Source: Alcaligenes aquatilis
GTDB lineage: Bacteria > Pseudomonadota > Gammaproteobacteria > Burkholderiales > Burkholderiaceae_B
Assembly: GCF_003076515.1 (NCBI RefSeq)
Contig: NZ_CP022390.1
Location: 3,170,572 to 3,234,571, forward strand
Direction of reading: 5' to 3'
Length of the DNA: 64,000 nucleotides
Of the stretch, positions 1 to 10,143 are shown piece after piece. The notes beneath the pieces are model-generated. The model saw only the letters and a program-made list of their open reading frames with translations, was not told the DNA's origin and ran no database searches. Position numbers and translations under genes: made by a program. The number at the start of each line of letters is the position of its first letter. Position 1 is the first letter of the stretch.

Positions 1-518
1 TGGCTCTTTTTTTTGCGTGTCTTAGGCGGGGTAGCCGTGTTTGCATCGCAAGCAAGGTTGCCAAGGCGGTGGTTTTGTTAGCCGCTCTGCTAAATCTTTT
101 ACCTTATGTATCTGGTCTGAGTGCCTCCTTCAGACAACAAAGCCTGGCTTAAGGGCTCTGTTCTTGCCCCGGCCCCTCCCTGTTTCAAGAGGCCATAGTG
201 GCTTGGTTGAAAACGTGTGAACAGCAGTCGTGGAGCGTGTTAGGGCAGATTGAGTCGAGTCAGCATGATGATCTGAATCTGATGGCTAAAAACGGGTTGC
301 TATAGCTTGGATGAATGGGGTTGAGTTAAAAATAGATTAAATTTTTATAAGGAAAATGCTTGTAGCATTTCGTAGTTTACGGGTGGGTTGGAAATGTTAC
401 GGTAGAACCATCCATTGCAAACAAGGAAATTTTTTTGATTGCATTGGACTCCTTTTAATAGCAGGGTTAAGGGAATTTTTAATTCTAAAAATACTCTTTC
501 TGATATTGGAGAAAATCT
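1..518. other. Leader region with no recognised gene
   Basis: No convincing coding region is visible. The first bases contain a T-run that may be the tail of a terminator belonging to a gene outside the window. The last 200 bases are AT-rich. A weak promoter-like pair, TTGAGT at 321-326 and TATAAG at 346-351, is separated by 19 bases and would give a leader of about 160 bases for the BON-domain gene that follows. A short open frame starting at 356 overlaps the BON gene and lacks a ribosome binding site and any recognisable domain, so it is not called. Confidence 0.4.
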
Positions 519-863
519 ATGAAAAAATCCGCCATCCTATCCAGTTTTTTAATGGCCTCGGCCCTGAGTCTTGGCCTGCAAGGCGGCGCAATGGCTAATG
601 AGCCTGCCGTTAATCAGGACCATTCCGCAACTGCGGGCGAAGCCGTCAGCGATACCTGGATCACCACCAAAATCAAGGCTGATCTGGCCAGCACCAAGGA
701 TTTGAAAAGCACGGATATCTCTGTTGAGACCAATAATGGTGTTGCAACATTGACCGGTACCGTGCCCAGCGAAATTGAGCACAAGAAAGCCGTTGCTGCA
801 ACGGAGAGTGTAAAAGGCGTTGTGAAAGTCGATTCGTCGGGATTGAAAGTCAAGCCGGAATAA
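519..863 (+). CDS. Secreted BON-domain protein (OsmY-like)
   Basis: A 114-residue protein with a typical Sec signal peptide: a KK pair, a hydrophobic stretch at residues 5-22 and a likely cleavage site after Ala26 (AMA-NEP). Residues 45-112 form one BON domain, recognised by the spaced pattern TTKIKADL, then NNGVATLTGTV, then a closing segment rich in valine and lysine. BON proteins are periplasmic or envelope-associated, bind phospholipid surfaces and are often induced by osmotic or general stress. OsmY of E. coli has two such domains; this one has a single copy. GGAG lies just upstream of the ATG. The CsbD gene follows after 53 bases, which fits a small stress-response unit. The specific role is inferred. 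Confidence 0.85.
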   Translation: MKKSAILSSFLMASALSLGLQGGAMANEPAVNQDHSATAGEAVSDTWITTKIKADLASTKDLKSTDISVETNNGVATLTGTVPSEIEHKKAVAATESVKGVVKVDSSGLKVKPE

Positions 864-916
864 TTATTTCGCTATCAATCCTTATTGTGAATTCCTTTTG
901 AAATAGGAGAGCGACT

Positions 917-1114
917 ATGAATGAAGATACGATTAAAGGTAAATGGAAACAGTTGTCCGGTAAGATTCAGGCAAAATGGGGCAAGTTGACCAATGACGAT
1001 ATTGATGTTGCTGAAGGCAATACCGAATATCTGGTTGGGAAAATTCAGGAACGCTATGGCATTGCGCGTGAAGAAGCTGAAAAGCAAGTCCGCGACTTCA
1101 ATGGCGGCGTCTGA
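917..1114 (+). CDS. CsbD family stress protein
   Basis: A 65-residue hydrophilic protein that starts [12 protein letters not shown] and carries the CsbD pattern ([18 protein letters not shown], then a DDIDVAEG turn and a helix with the GKIQERYG signature). It has no signal peptide or membrane segment. CsbD-like proteins (E. coli YjbJ is the best-known relative) are abundant small proteins induced by general stress or entry into stationary phase; their molecular function is not known. It lies behind the BON-domain gene with its own ribosome binding site (AGGAG) and is followed by a strong terminator, so the two genes probably form one transcription unit. Confidence 0.88.
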   Translation: MNEDTIKGKWKQLSGKIQAKWGKLTNDDIDVAEGNTEYLVGKIQERYGIAREEAEKQVRDFNGGV

Positions 1115-1140
1115 TCCTCAGGTTTGATTGCCAGGCATAC

Positions 1141-1169
1141 AAAACGCCCTGCATAAGCAGGGCGTTTTT
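1141..1169 (+). terminator. Rho-independent terminator after CsbD gene
   Basis: A perfect 12-bp stem (AAAACGCCCTGC pairing with GCAGGGCGTTTT) closes a four-base ATAA loop and is followed by a T-rich stretch. It ends the BON/CsbD unit. The A-rich left flank means it could also work for the LysR gene that converges from the other side. Confidence 0.9.
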
Positions 1170-1256
1170 GTGTGTGCGGCAGGACTGGGCGGTGTCATGG
1201 TGGGGGCATTCAGGAATGCTTACCCCTCTTGTTTCCAACTGGTTCGTGCAGTCCAG

Positions 1257-2162
1257 TCAGTCCTCATCCATCTGCTGATAGCGCTCGGCCAGGTAATCCA
1301 GCAGCGCCCGCACGGCAGGCATTTGCCCGCGACGGGATGAGAACACCGCATGAATGATCTCGCGTCGGGGAGCCCATTCCGAAATCAGTTTCACCAAAGA
1401 GCCGTCGGCCAATTGATCACAAACTACCAGGGTTGGCAGTTGAACTACACCGACGCCTTTCAAGGCGGCACAGCGCAGGGCTGTCATGTCGGTGGTGATC
1501 AGGCGAGGGCTGTGATGCAGCACAGCCTGTGCCCCGTCGGGGCCGAACAAGGTCCAGGTATGGTTTTGCTGCGGCAGACCCAAGGCCAGGCTGGGATAGT
1601 CCGCTAGATCGGCCGGCGAACCGGGCAAGCCGTGTCGGGCGATCAGCTCCGGACTGGCGACCAAACATTGGCTACGGTCGGACAGCGCACACATTACCAG
1701 ATCGCTGTCTTGTAATGGAGGGGGGCGGACGCGAATGGCAATATCCAGCGCTTCCCCGATCAGGTCGACACGCCGGTTGGTCGCATCCAATTGGACGGTG
1801 ACATGCGGGTAGCTGACCATGAAGTCGGCCAACATATTACTGACATGAGCGTTCAGCAAGGTGATCGGGCAACTGATGCGCACCACACCACGTGGTTCGG
1901 CACGTGTCAGTTCGATGGCTGCCTGTGCCGCCTCAGCCTCCACCAGCATGGCCTTGCAGTGTTCGTAATAGGTCTGGCCGATCTCGGTCACGGTAAAGCG
2001 GCGGGTGGAGCGCTGAATCAGCCGTACCCCCAAGCGCTCTTCCAAAGCCGCCAGCCTGCGGCTAAGGGTGGATTTGGGCAAACCTAGTGCGCGACCGGCC
2101 GGGGCAAAGCCCCCGTGATCCACAATCTGAACGTAGAAGTACAAGTCGTTTAAATCTTGCAT
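1257..2162 (-). CDS. LysR-family transcriptional regulator
   Basis: The protein has 301 residues when started at MQDLNDLYFYVQ. Residues 1-60 form the LysR winged helix-turn-helix (GFAPAGRALGLPKSTLSRRLAALEERLG, shown here only by its key pattern A-x4-LGLPKSTLSRR), and residues 88-290 form the periplasmic-binding-protein-like effector domain. An upstream ATG ten codons earlier is possible, but it would place the coding sequence across a perfect palindrome, so the shorter start is preferred. The gene is divergent from a pirin gene and is probably its regulator, an arrangement known from many proteobacteria. The effector cannot be read from sequence. Confidence 0.88.
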   Translation of the reverse strand: MQDLNDLYFYVQIVDHGGFAPAGRALGLPKSTLSRRLAALEERLGVRLIQRSTRRFTVTEIGQTYYEHCKAMLVEAEAAQAAIELTRAEPRGVVRISCPITLLNAHVSNMLADFMVSYPHVTVQLDATNRRVDLIGEALDIAIRVRPPPLQDSDLVMCALSDRSQCLVASPELIARHGLPGSPADLADYPSLALGLPQQNHTWTLFGPDGAQAVLHHSPRLITTDMTALRCAALKGVGVVQLPTLVVCDQLADGSLVKLISEWAPRREIIHAVFSSRRGQMPAVRALLDYLAERYQQMDED

Positions 2163-2174
2163 GGCAGTTTTATC

Positions 2175-2190
2175 GTTCCATAAATGGAAC
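2175..2190. promoter_or_regulatory. Candidate LysR operator (GTTCCA-4-TGGAAC)
   Basis: A perfect 6-4-6 inverted repeat, GTTCCA TAAA TGGAAC, lies in the space between the divergent LysR and pirin genes, 13 bases before the preferred LysR start. It has the size and position expected of an autoregulatory binding site. Binding is inferred, not shown. Confidence 0.5.
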
Positions 2191-2270
2191 ATAGATGGCC
2201 GATTTAGGGGGCTACTGGCTTCGTTGTCCCGAGTTTATGCTGTCTCTTATGTTGAAACAAGGAGATGGAC

Positions 2271-3152
2271 ATGAAGAAAATTCTTGGTATCTATAGCGCT
2301 CCCCGTCCTCACTGGGTGGGCGACGGCTTCCCCGTTCGCTCCCTGTTTTCGTACCACACACACGCAAAACAGTTGAGCCCTTTCCTGCTGCTGGACTATG
2401 CCGGCCCTGCCGAGTTTGCCCCTAGCAATCACAAACGCGGCGTTGGCCAGCACCCACACCGTGGTTTTGAAACCGTCACCATCGTCTACAAGGGCGAGGT
2501 GTCGCACCACGACTCCACCGGCCAGGGCGGCACCATTGGCCCCGGTGATGTGCAGTGGATGACGGCTGGCTCGGGCATTTTGCACGAGGAGTACCACTCC
2601 GACGCCTTTGCCCGCTCGGGTGGCACCTTGGAAATGGTGCAGCTTTGGGTCAATTTGCCTGCCAAAGACAAAGGTGCTCCCGCTGGCTATCAGGCCATTA
2701 CCGACCAGCAGATTCCTGTGCTCGCATTGCCGGATGCCGCCGGCATAGTGCGGGTGATTGCTGGAGAAAAGGACGGTGCCGCAGGCCCTGCCAAGACCTT
2801 CACTCCCATGAATGTATGGGATCTGCGTCTGAATCAGGGTGGAATTGCCGAGCTGGAAAGTCCAGAAGGCTGGACGGCTGCCTTGGTGGTTCTGCATGGA
2901 ACGGTGCTGGTCAATGGCCAAAGCGTGGCACGTGAAGGGCAACTGGTGGTGCTGGATCGGGCAGGTAGCCAGTTCAGCATCGAAGCCAACAACGACGCCG
3001 TCGTCTTGATGATCAGTGGTCAGCCCATTGATGAGCCCATTGTGGGGCATGGCCCTTTTGTCATGAATAGCAAGCAGGAAATCTTGCAGGCGATGGATGA
3101 CTTCAATAGCGGTCGCTTCGGTGCGATGGCACCCACTACGGCGGCCTCGTAA
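2271..3152 (+). CDS. Pirin family protein (cupin metalloprotein)
   Basis: A 293-residue pirin with two cupin domains. The N-terminal cupin shows the metal ligands His61 and His63 (HPHRGFET) and His105 with Glu107 (LHEEYH). Residues about 180-285 form the C-terminal pirin domain. Bacterial pirins can act as quercetin 2,3-dioxygenases or as redox-sensing partners of other enzymes; which applies here is unknown. Two in-frame ATGs lie six bases apart. The second is chosen because AAGGAG ends directly against the first, leaving proper spacing only for the second. The gene is divergent from a LysR regulator and is followed by a YcaC-type hydrolase gene after 153 bases. Confidence 0.9.
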   Translation: MKKILGIYSAPRPHWVGDGFPVRSLFSYHTHAKQLSPFLLLDYAGPAEFAPSNHKRGVGQHPHRGFETVTIVYKGEVSHHDSTGQGGTIGPGDVQWMTAGSGILHEEYHSDAFARSGGTLEMVQLWVNLPAKDKGAPAGYQAITDQQIPVLALPDAAGIVRVIAGEKDGAAGPAKTFTPMNVWDLRLNQGGIAELESPEGWTAALVVLHGTVLVNGQSVAREGQLVVLDRAGSQFSIEANNDAVVLMISGQPIDEPIVGHGPFVMNSKQEILQAMDDFNSGRFGAMAPTTAAS

Positions 3153-3305
3153 GGCAAGTGGGTGAGGGCGGCCTGGTCCGCCTTCACCGCCCATGCTGGC
3201 CGGTTTCACCGATTTGATTTGCAGCGCGATTACCCCAAGCGCTGTGGCAGTACCGGGTGCAGTTTTTGCATCCATCCCTTTCAATCATCGTTAAGGAAAA
3301 CTGAG

Positions 3306-3932
3306 ATGACGACGCCTTACAAACGACTGGATAAAGATCAAGCCGCTGTCCTACTGGTAGACCACCAAACCGGGCTGCTGTCTCTGGTGCGTGATATTGA
3401 TCCCGACAAGTTCAAGAACAATGTGCTGGCGCTGGCTGATCTGGCCAAGTACTTCAACTTGCCCACCATCTTGACCACCAGCTTTGAAGAAGGCCCGAAC
3501 GGTCCTTTGGTCCCCGAGCTGAAAGAAGCCTTTCCTGATGCGCCGTATATTGCCCGGCCTGGGCAGATCAATGCTTGGGATAACGCAGATTTCGTGAAAG
3601 TGATCAAGGCTACTGGCAAGAAGCAACTGATTATTGCCGGTGTGGTCACCGAGGTGTGCGTGGCGTTCCCGGCCTTATCGGCTCTGGAGGAAGGCTTTGA
3701 TGTGTTTGTGGTCACCGATGCGTCGGGCACCTTTAACGAGCTGACGCGCCATTCCGCCTGGGATCGCATGTCTGCCGCCGGTGCTCAGTTGATGACCTGG
3801 TTCGGCGTGGCGTGCGAACTGCACCGCGACTGGCGTAATGACGTGGAAGGTCTGGGCGCCTTGTTCTCCAACCATATCCCCGACTACCGCAATTTGATCA
3901 ACAGCCACACCAAGTTTACGTCCGGCCAGTAA
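3306..3932 (+). CDS. ycaC: Isochorismatase-family hydrolase (YcaC-like)
   Basis: A 208-residue cysteine hydrolase of the isochorismatase superfamily. Asp19 (LLVDHQTG) and Cys118 (VVTEVCVAFPA) are the catalytic acid and nucleophile, with the usual non-prolyl cis-peptide region just before the cysteine. Blocks such as ARPGQINAWDN, TDASGTFNE and MTWFGVACELHRDW match what I recall of E. coli YcaC almost word for word, so this is close to an ortholog. YcaC forms large ring oligomers and its substrate is unsettled. The start is the ATG ten bases after AAGGAA; the open frame extends further upstream without a plausible ribosome binding site. It lies downstream of the pirin gene and may share its LysR control. 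Confidence 0.9.
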   Translation: MTTPYKRLDKDQAAVLLVDHQTGLLSLVRDIDPDKFKNNVLALADLAKYFNLPTILTTSFEEGPNGPLVPELKEAFPDAPYIARPGQINAWDNADFVKVIKATGKKQLIIAGVVTEVCVAFPALSALEEGFDVFVVTDASGTFNELTRHSAWDRMSAAGAQLMTWFGVACELHRDWRNDVEGLGALFSNHIPDYRNLINSHTKFTSGQ

Positions 3933-4131
3933 GCGTCGGCGTGCAGTGTGGTTCATTTTGGGGCCATTGCCTTTGGGACAAAATTTGCTCACTTTGACTG
4001 GCGATCTGGAAGTGATCGGAGTACAAAACAGTGTGCTGGTGTGAACGAGTTTGCAGGCAATGGTCTGTTTGGGTGCTGTAAAAACCTGTGTTTGCATGAC
4101 AGCGTGGAGCGATTTTTAAAAGGTAGCTGGA

Positions 4132-4872
4132 ATGCGATTGAAAGATAAAGTGGCGGTTGTGACTGGGTCGGCAGCAGGTATTGGTTTGGCAACGGCCAGG
4201 AAGTTTGCCCAGGAAGGAGCGGTTGTGGTGTTATGCGATCGTAATGCGGATGCCGTCAGTCAAGCAGCGCAGTCTTTAAGTGGCAATGGCGTTACTGCTG
4301 TGGGCTATACCGTGGATGTGACAGACCGTGCGCAGATTGATGCCATGGTGGCAGATGTGAAGCAAAAGTTTGGCCGCATTGATGTGTTGGTGAACAATGC
4401 CGGGATCACTAAAGATGCCAAGTTGGTACGCATGACCGAGCAGCAGTTTGACGATGTCATTGATGTCAACCTGAAAGCAGTTTTTAACTTCACCCAGGCG
4501 GTGGCGGCAGTGATGCTGGAGCAGGAAAGCGGTTGCATTCTGAACGCTTCCAGCGTGGTGGGTTTGTACGGCAATTATGGCCAAACCAATTACGCAGCCA
4601 GCAAGTTCGGGGTGATTGGCTTTACCAAAACCTGGGCCAGGGAATTGGGCCCCAAAGGGATACGCGTCAATGCCGTCTGTCCCGGTTTTATCGAGACAGA
4701 CATTCTGAAAACCATCCCGGAAAAAGTGCTGCAAGGCTTTCGTGACCATTGTTGGCTGCGTCGCATGGGCAAACCCGAGGAAATCGCCAATGTGTATGCA
4801 TTTTTGGCCTCGGATGAAGCCAGTTTCATCAATGGCACCACGCTGGAAGTGTCGGGTGGTTTGACGGTTTAA
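4132..4872 (+). CDS. Short-chain dehydrogenase (FabG/PhaB-like)
   Basis: A 246-residue classical SDR. The cofactor loop is TGSAAGIG (residues 11-18), NNAG is at 88-91, and the catalytic set is Asn113, Ser140 or Ser141, Tyr154 and Lys158 in NYAASK. The block [13 protein letters not shown] is typical of beta-ketoacyl-ACP reductases and of acetoacetyl-CoA reductases (PhaB), so it probably reduces a 3-oxoacyl thioester with NADPH. It is not next to other fatty-acid or polyhydroxyalkanoate genes, which leaves the carrier (ACP or CoA) open. The closing block CPGFIETD is intact, and a strong terminator follows. It is monocistronic with about 200 non-coding bases in front. Confidence 0.85.
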   Translation: MRLKDKVAVVTGSAAGIGLATARKFAQEGAVVVLCDRNADAVSQAAQSLSGNGVTAVGYTVDVTDRAQIDAMVADVKQKFGRIDVLVNNAGITKDAKLVRMTEQQFDDVIDVNLKAVFNFTQAVAAVMLEQESGCILNASSVVGLYGNYGQTNYAASKFGVIGFTKTWARELGPKGIRVNAVCPGFIETDILKTIPEKVLQGFRDHCWLRRMGKPEEIANVYAFLASDEASFINGTTLEVSGGLTV

Positions 4873-4939
4873 TGCCGTGTAGATAAAGACTGAATCGCTG
4901 GTGGTTTCTATTTAGTAGTGATGGATACTGGCAGCAAGA

Positions 4940-4976
4940 AAAAACGGGTCTGAGCGTTTTGCTCAGGCCCGTTTTT
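4940..4976. terminator. Strong bidirectional terminator
   Basis: A 16-bp stem with one G-U pair (left arm AAAAACGGGTCTGAGC, right arm GCTCAGGCCCGTTTTT) closes a five-base loop and is flanked by A- and T-runs on both sides. It lies between the SDR gene and the convergent LysR gene, so it can end transcription from both directions. The rest of the gap up to 5186 holds nothing else I can recognise. Confidence 0.9.
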
Positions 4977-5186
4977 AATGTGCTGGTATATAGGTGGAGA
5001 GTTAAAGGAGAGGAGGCGGGCAGGGGAGAAGCCATGATTTCAGAGGTCGACGGCCAGATAGGACGAAAAGAGCACGCCGCGCCGACAGGCCTTACCAAAA
5101 AGGGCACCGAACGGAGTCCTCGTATGACGGCATTCTGATCAGGCCAGGCGTGGGGCGATTCTATGTCCGGCTTCGCGGTGCGTCTC

Positions 5187-6131
5187 TCACAGAGCACGGC
5201 ACCCAGGCGGTAAAGGAGCTTTTTTCACGTAGGCTCGAACTTCCTCTACCAGGGCAGCAGCAGCGGGGGTTAGATCATGTTCCAGATGGAACATCAAACA
5301 GAGAGTACGGACCAGTGTAGGTGCCTGCAGCAAGGAAAAGCTCAGGCCGGGCATCAAGACTCGTTGTGCGGCCAAGGCTGGCAGCAGGGCAATGGCCAGA
5401 CCACTTTGCACCAGTGCCGCTTGAGAGGTGGTACTGGAGGCCTCATAAAACGGGGCTGACGCTTCTATAGGCAGATCGGGCCGTGATTGCAGCACTGCCA
5501 TGATGCCTGTCTCGTCTACGACGCCCACCAGCTTGCGCTCATTCAGGGCAGACCAACTGACCGTGTTATTGGCGTCTGGTTTGATTAGCTTGTCGTCGCT
5601 GCGATAGAGCACGCCAAACTGGTCTTCCAGCAAGGGCTGACTGTCCAGTCCTTGGACATCTGCCCAGGGGCTGGTCAGACCAAAGTCGATTTCCCCGGCC
5701 ACGATCTGACGCTGAATGCGGCCTGAGTTGTCATCCCGTAAGTACAGCCGCACGGCGGGGTGCTGTTGCGAGAAATTCGCGGCAGCCGGTGCTATCAGAT
5801 CCGTAATGGCCGATGGGGCGGCAGCCACGCTGACCCGCCCACTTTTCAATTCCCCATACCGCATGACATCGCTGATGGCGCCATCAAAATCCGCCAGCAG
5901 GCGGGTGATGCGCGGCAGGAACTCCAGACCAATAGGCGTCAGGGATACGCGGCGGCTGGTGCGGTTGAACAAGGTGGTATTCAGGGCAACTTCCAGTTGC
6001 TGAATCAGGCCCGTGACCGAGGATTGTGTTTGAAAAAGACGACGCGCGGCATGGGTGAAACTGGCCTCCTGAGCGACGGCAACAAAGGCATTCAGGTGCT
6101 TGAGCGTGATGTGCTTGGGAAGTCTGTCCAT
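5187..6131 (-). CDS. LysR-family transcriptional regulator
   Basis: The protein has 314 residues: a LysR helix-turn-helix at residues 8-66 (FTHAARRLFQTQSSVTGLIQQ pattern, with conserved A-RR-L-QS-VT) and an effector-binding domain from about residue 95. It is divergent from the amidohydrolase/permease operon that starts at 6238, with 106 bases between the starts. It is therefore the probable activator of that operon, with the operon's substrate or a breakdown product as inducer. The inducer cannot be deduced from the sequence. Confidence 0.88.
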   Translation of the reverse strand: MDRLPKHITLKHLNAFVAVAQEASFTHAARRLFQTQSSVTGLIQQLEVALNTTLFNRTSRRVSLTPIGLEFLPRITRLLADFDGAISDVMRYGELKSGRVSVAAAPSAITDLIAPAAANFSQQHPAVRLYLRDDNSGRIQRQIVAGEIDFGLTSPWADVQGLDSQPLLEDQFGVLYRSDDKLIKPDANNTVSWSALNERKLVGVVDETGIMAVLQSRPDLPIEASAPFYEASSTTSQAALVQSGLAIALLPALAAQRVLMPGLSFSLLQAPTLVRTLCLMFHLEHDLTPAAAALVEEVRAYVKKAPLPPGCRAL

Positions 6132-6140
6132 TTCATTTTC

Positions 6141-6150
6141 TGATTAATCA
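6141..6150. promoter_or_regulatory. Candidate LysR site in divergent promoter
   Basis: The perfect 10-bp palindrome TGATTAATCA sits nine bases upstream of the LysR start in a very AT-rich 106-base divergent promoter region. A second AT-rich segment with TTAA repeats follows on its operon side. LysR sites are usually short AT-rich dyads of this kind, but the match is short and could be chance. Confidence 0.3.
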
Positions 6151-6237
6151 ATTAACTTAAACAATTTTTCATATTAATAATACCTTTGGATAATGCGGTC
6201 AACTCCCCTTTTTGTGGGAGGGTAAGTGGAGACGTAA

Positions 6238-7722
6238 ATGCAGACAGACGACCGCAGCTTGGACGTCAAGATCAGCAATGGCTGGATTATTGATGGCTTG
6301 GCCACCCCGCGTTGGCGTGGTGATGTGGGTATTCGAGAGGGGCGTATTGTCGCGGTTGGCGACTTGAGTGCCTGGCATGCCGAGCAATCGGTGGACGCCA
6401 GCGGCCATGTGGTGGCTCCTGGTTTTATCGATACTCACGGCCATGATGATTTGATGTTCATCGAACGGCCCGTTCTGGACTGGAAAACCAGCCAGGGCAT
6501 TACGACGGTTGTGGTCGGCAATTGTGGTGTCAGCGCCTTCCCCGCTCCTTTGCCGGGCAACTCGGCAGCGGCTTTGGCCTTGCTGGGCGATTCGCCCTTG
6601 TTTGACGACATGGCGCAGTACGTGCAAGCGGTGCGCCATCTCAAGCCCATGATCAACGTGGCAGCGTTGGTCGGGCACGCGAATTTGCGCATGGCCGTGA
6701 TGCAGGACCCCTTGTCCCAGCCTGACGCCGACGAGCAAAAGGCCATGGAAGCCTTGTTGGCCCAGGCCTTGGAAGAAGGCGCCGTGGGCTTTAGTACCGG
6801 CCTGGCTTACGAGCCCGGCTGCATGGCCGAACCGGCCGAACTGGAAGGCTTGGCCCGTGTTGCCGCTTCCAAAGGTTCCCTGCACACCAGCCATATTCGC
6901 AATGAGGGCGACACGGTGCAGGAGTCCGTCGAAGAAGTGCTGGCGGTAGGCCGTCAGACGCAGTGTGCCACCTTGGTGTCGCACCACAAGTGCATGATGC
7001 CGGCCAATTGGGGCCGCAGCAGCCATACCTTGGCCAATATTGATCGGGCCCGCGCCGATGGCGTGCAGGCCACCCTGGACATTTATCCCTATTCGGGCAG
7101 CTCCACGATCCTGATCCCTGAGCGTGCCCACACCATAGACCAGATTCGTATTACCTGGTCCGAGCCTCATCCCGAGTGCAATGGCCTGTATCTGGCCGAG
7201 ATTGCCGAGCAGTGGGGCTGTGACCGGGAAACGGCCGCACGGCGTTTACTGCCTGCTGGCGCGATTTACTTTGCGATGGACGACAAAGAAGTCCAGCGCA
7301 TTTTCAGCCACCCATGTTGCATGGTGGGCTCGGACGGATTGCCTGCGGATGCGCATCCCCACCCTCGTTTGTGGGGCAGTTTCACGCGCATTTTAGGGCG
7401 GTACGTACGCGAAGATGGCCTGATGTCCCTGGAGCAGGCGGTCGCCAAAATGACGGCCATGCCTGCCTCGGTTTTCGGGCTGGAAAACCGCGGCGTGTTG
7501 CAAGTCGGCGCCTGGGCGGATCTGGTGGTGTTTAATCCCGAAACGGTGCAAGATTGCGCCACCTGGGAGCAGCCCACCTTACCGTCTCAAGGTGTGCAGA
7601 CCGTGTTTGTGAATGGCGTGCAGGTTCATCCTGCCGCCCCGGAGCAGCGGCCCGGACAGGTGCTTAACCGCGCCTTTGCCGCTCAGGCGCAAAGCCTGGA
7701 TGCGCCGATTATCCCGCTATAA
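6238..7722 (+). CDS. D-aminoacylase / N-acyl-D-amino-acid deacylase family
   Basis: A 494-residue metal-dependent amidohydrolase. The N-terminal small beta domain (IVDG-type strand) leads into the barrel with FIDTHGHDD (metal ligands H-x-H), VVGNCGVS (the cysteine that ligates metal in this subfamily), LHTSHIRNEG, SHHKC and VGSDGLPADAHPHPR (catalytic Asp). These blocks are diagnostic of the D-aminoacylase/N-acyl-D-glutamate deacylase group, which removes the acyl group from N-acyl-D-amino acids. No signal peptide is visible, so it acts in the cytoplasm. GGAG precedes the ATG. It is the first gene of a five-gene operon with a permease and three other amide hydrolases, under a divergent LysR gene. 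Acyl group and amino acid are unknown. Confidence 0.88.
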   Translation: MQTDDRSLDVKISNGWIIDGLATPRWRGDVGIREGRIVAVGDLSAWHAEQSVDASGHVVAPGFIDTHGHDDLMFIERPVLDWKTSQGITTVVVGNCGVSAFPAPLPGNSAAALALLGDSPLFDDMAQYVQAVRHLKPMINVAALVGHANLRMAVMQDPLSQPDADEQKAMEALLAQALEEGAVGFSTGLAYEPGCMAEPAELEGLARVAASKGSLHTSHIRNEGDTVQESVEEVLAVGRQTQCATLVSHHKCMMPANWGRSSHTLANIDRARADGVQATLDIYPYSGSSTILIPERAHTIDQIRITWSEPHPECNGLYLAEIAEQWGCDRETAARRLLPAGAIYFAMDDKEVQRIFSHPCCMVGSDGLPADAHPHPRLWGSFTRILGRYVREDGLMSLEQAVAKMTAMPASVFGLENRGVLQVGAWADLVVFNPETVQDCATWEQPTLPSQGVQTVFVNGVQVHPAAPEQRPGQVLNRAFAAQAQSLDAPIIPL

Positions 7723-7834
7723 GCGGCGCATTGGACAAGAAAGCAGTCGCCAGGATCTGGGGTAGTCAACCAGAGCGGTGCGATTGCATCACATGCAGGC
7801 CGGTTATTGAACACTGGTCAGGAAGGATCGTTAA

Positions 7835-9256
<1,422 letters not shown>

Positions 9257-9275
9257 GTACTGAAGGAGAGAGTGT

Positions 9276-10121
9276 ATGTTTACCGTGGGAAGCGAGTTGT
9301 TGGATGCGCCGCTGGTTCGTGAGCGCTTGCAAGAGCGACTGGAGCCTTTGCTGACCCAGGAGTCCGCCCGTATTTCGATGGCGGTCTACGCTACCGATGG
9401 CACTTCCCTGTTTGACTGGCATGCGCAGCGCGTCATGCCGTCGGCCAGCCTGATCAAGACGCCCATGCTCTTGTGTTTGCTGGAGCAGGTGGCCCAGGGC
9501 AAGCTGTCGCTGGAGTCGGTTTACCCTCTGCCCGAGGGCGACCGCACACCCGGCACCGGCATTTTGAGTCAGTTGCCCGGCGTACCCAGCCTGAGCCTGC
9601 GCGAGCTGGCCTTGCTGATGATTATCCTGAGCGATAACGTCGCCACCAATGCCCTGATCGATTTGCTGGGCATGGATAACATCAATGCCTGGAGCGCCCA
9701 GGCTGGTTTGCAGCATACGGACTTGCAACGTCACATGATGGACATGAAGGCGCGCGAGGCCGGCAAGGACAACTGGACTACGGCCCAGGATGCTTGCTTG
9801 ACCTTGCTGTACCTGTTGCATTCGCCTGCTTTGCCGGAAAACCTGCGTCAGCAGGGGCTGGATATGCTGGCGGACCAGCGCGAACGCGGTCACTTTGCGG
9901 CAATGCTGCCTTCTATCGCTCAACTGGCTCACAAGACCGGCTCCTTGCCCGGTTTGCGTCACGATGCCGGTATCTTGACGATGGGCGAACGCAGTGTGGT
10001 GCTGGCCGTGATGGCCGATGGCTTTACCGATGGCCGCACCAGCATCTCTTTATACGGTGGCCAGGGGGCGGGTGTCTTGTCCCGTCTGGCCTTGGAAACG
10101 GCCCGCGCCTTGCAGTACTGA
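9276..10121 (+). CDS. Cytoplasmic serine hydrolase, class A beta-lactamase fold
   Basis: A 281-residue protein with all three active-site elements of class A beta-lactamases and related acyl-serine enzymes: Ser58-x-x-Lys61 (SASLIKTP), Ser119-Asp120-Asn121 (LSDNVATN) and Lys220-Thr-Gly (HKTGSLPG). Unlike true beta-lactamases it begins directly with a polar N-terminus and has no signal peptide or membrane anchor, so it should stay in the cytoplasm. This and its place 19 bases behind a permease gene in a catabolic operon argue for an amidase, peptidase or lactam-opening role in nutrient breakdown and not for antibiotic defence. I see no obvious equivalent of the class A Glu166. Confidence 0.85.
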   Translation: MFTVGSELLDAPLVRERLQERLEPLLTQESARISMAVYATDGTSLFDWHAQRVMPSASLIKTPMLLCLLEQVAQGKLSLESVYPLPEGDRTPGTGILSQLPGVPSLSLRELALLMIILSDNVATNALIDLLGMDNINAWSAQAGLQHTDLQRHMMDMKAREAGKDNWTTAQDACLTLLYLLHSPALPENLRQQGLDMLADQRERGHFAAMLPSIAQLAHKTGSLPGLRHDAGILTMGERSVVLAVMADGFTDGRTSISLYGGQGAGVLSRLALETARALQY

Positions 10122-10143
10122 GCCGGTCCGAAAGGATAAAAGT

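Noticed and set aside
356..598. Short open frame upstream of and overlapping the BON gene
   Set aside because: No ribosome binding site or domain, and it would overlap the signal peptide region of a clear gene.
2247..3284. Long open frame opposite the pirin gene
   Set aside because: Pirin motifs and ribosome binding site on the plus strand are convincing; the antisense frame has none.
4829..5197. Short minus-strand frame between the SDR and LysR genes
   Set aside because: It runs through a strong terminator hairpin and shows no conserved pattern.
9276..10121. Antibiotic resistance beta-lactamase
   Set aside because: The active-site motifs fit, but the lack of a signal peptide and the catabolic operon make this reading unlikely.
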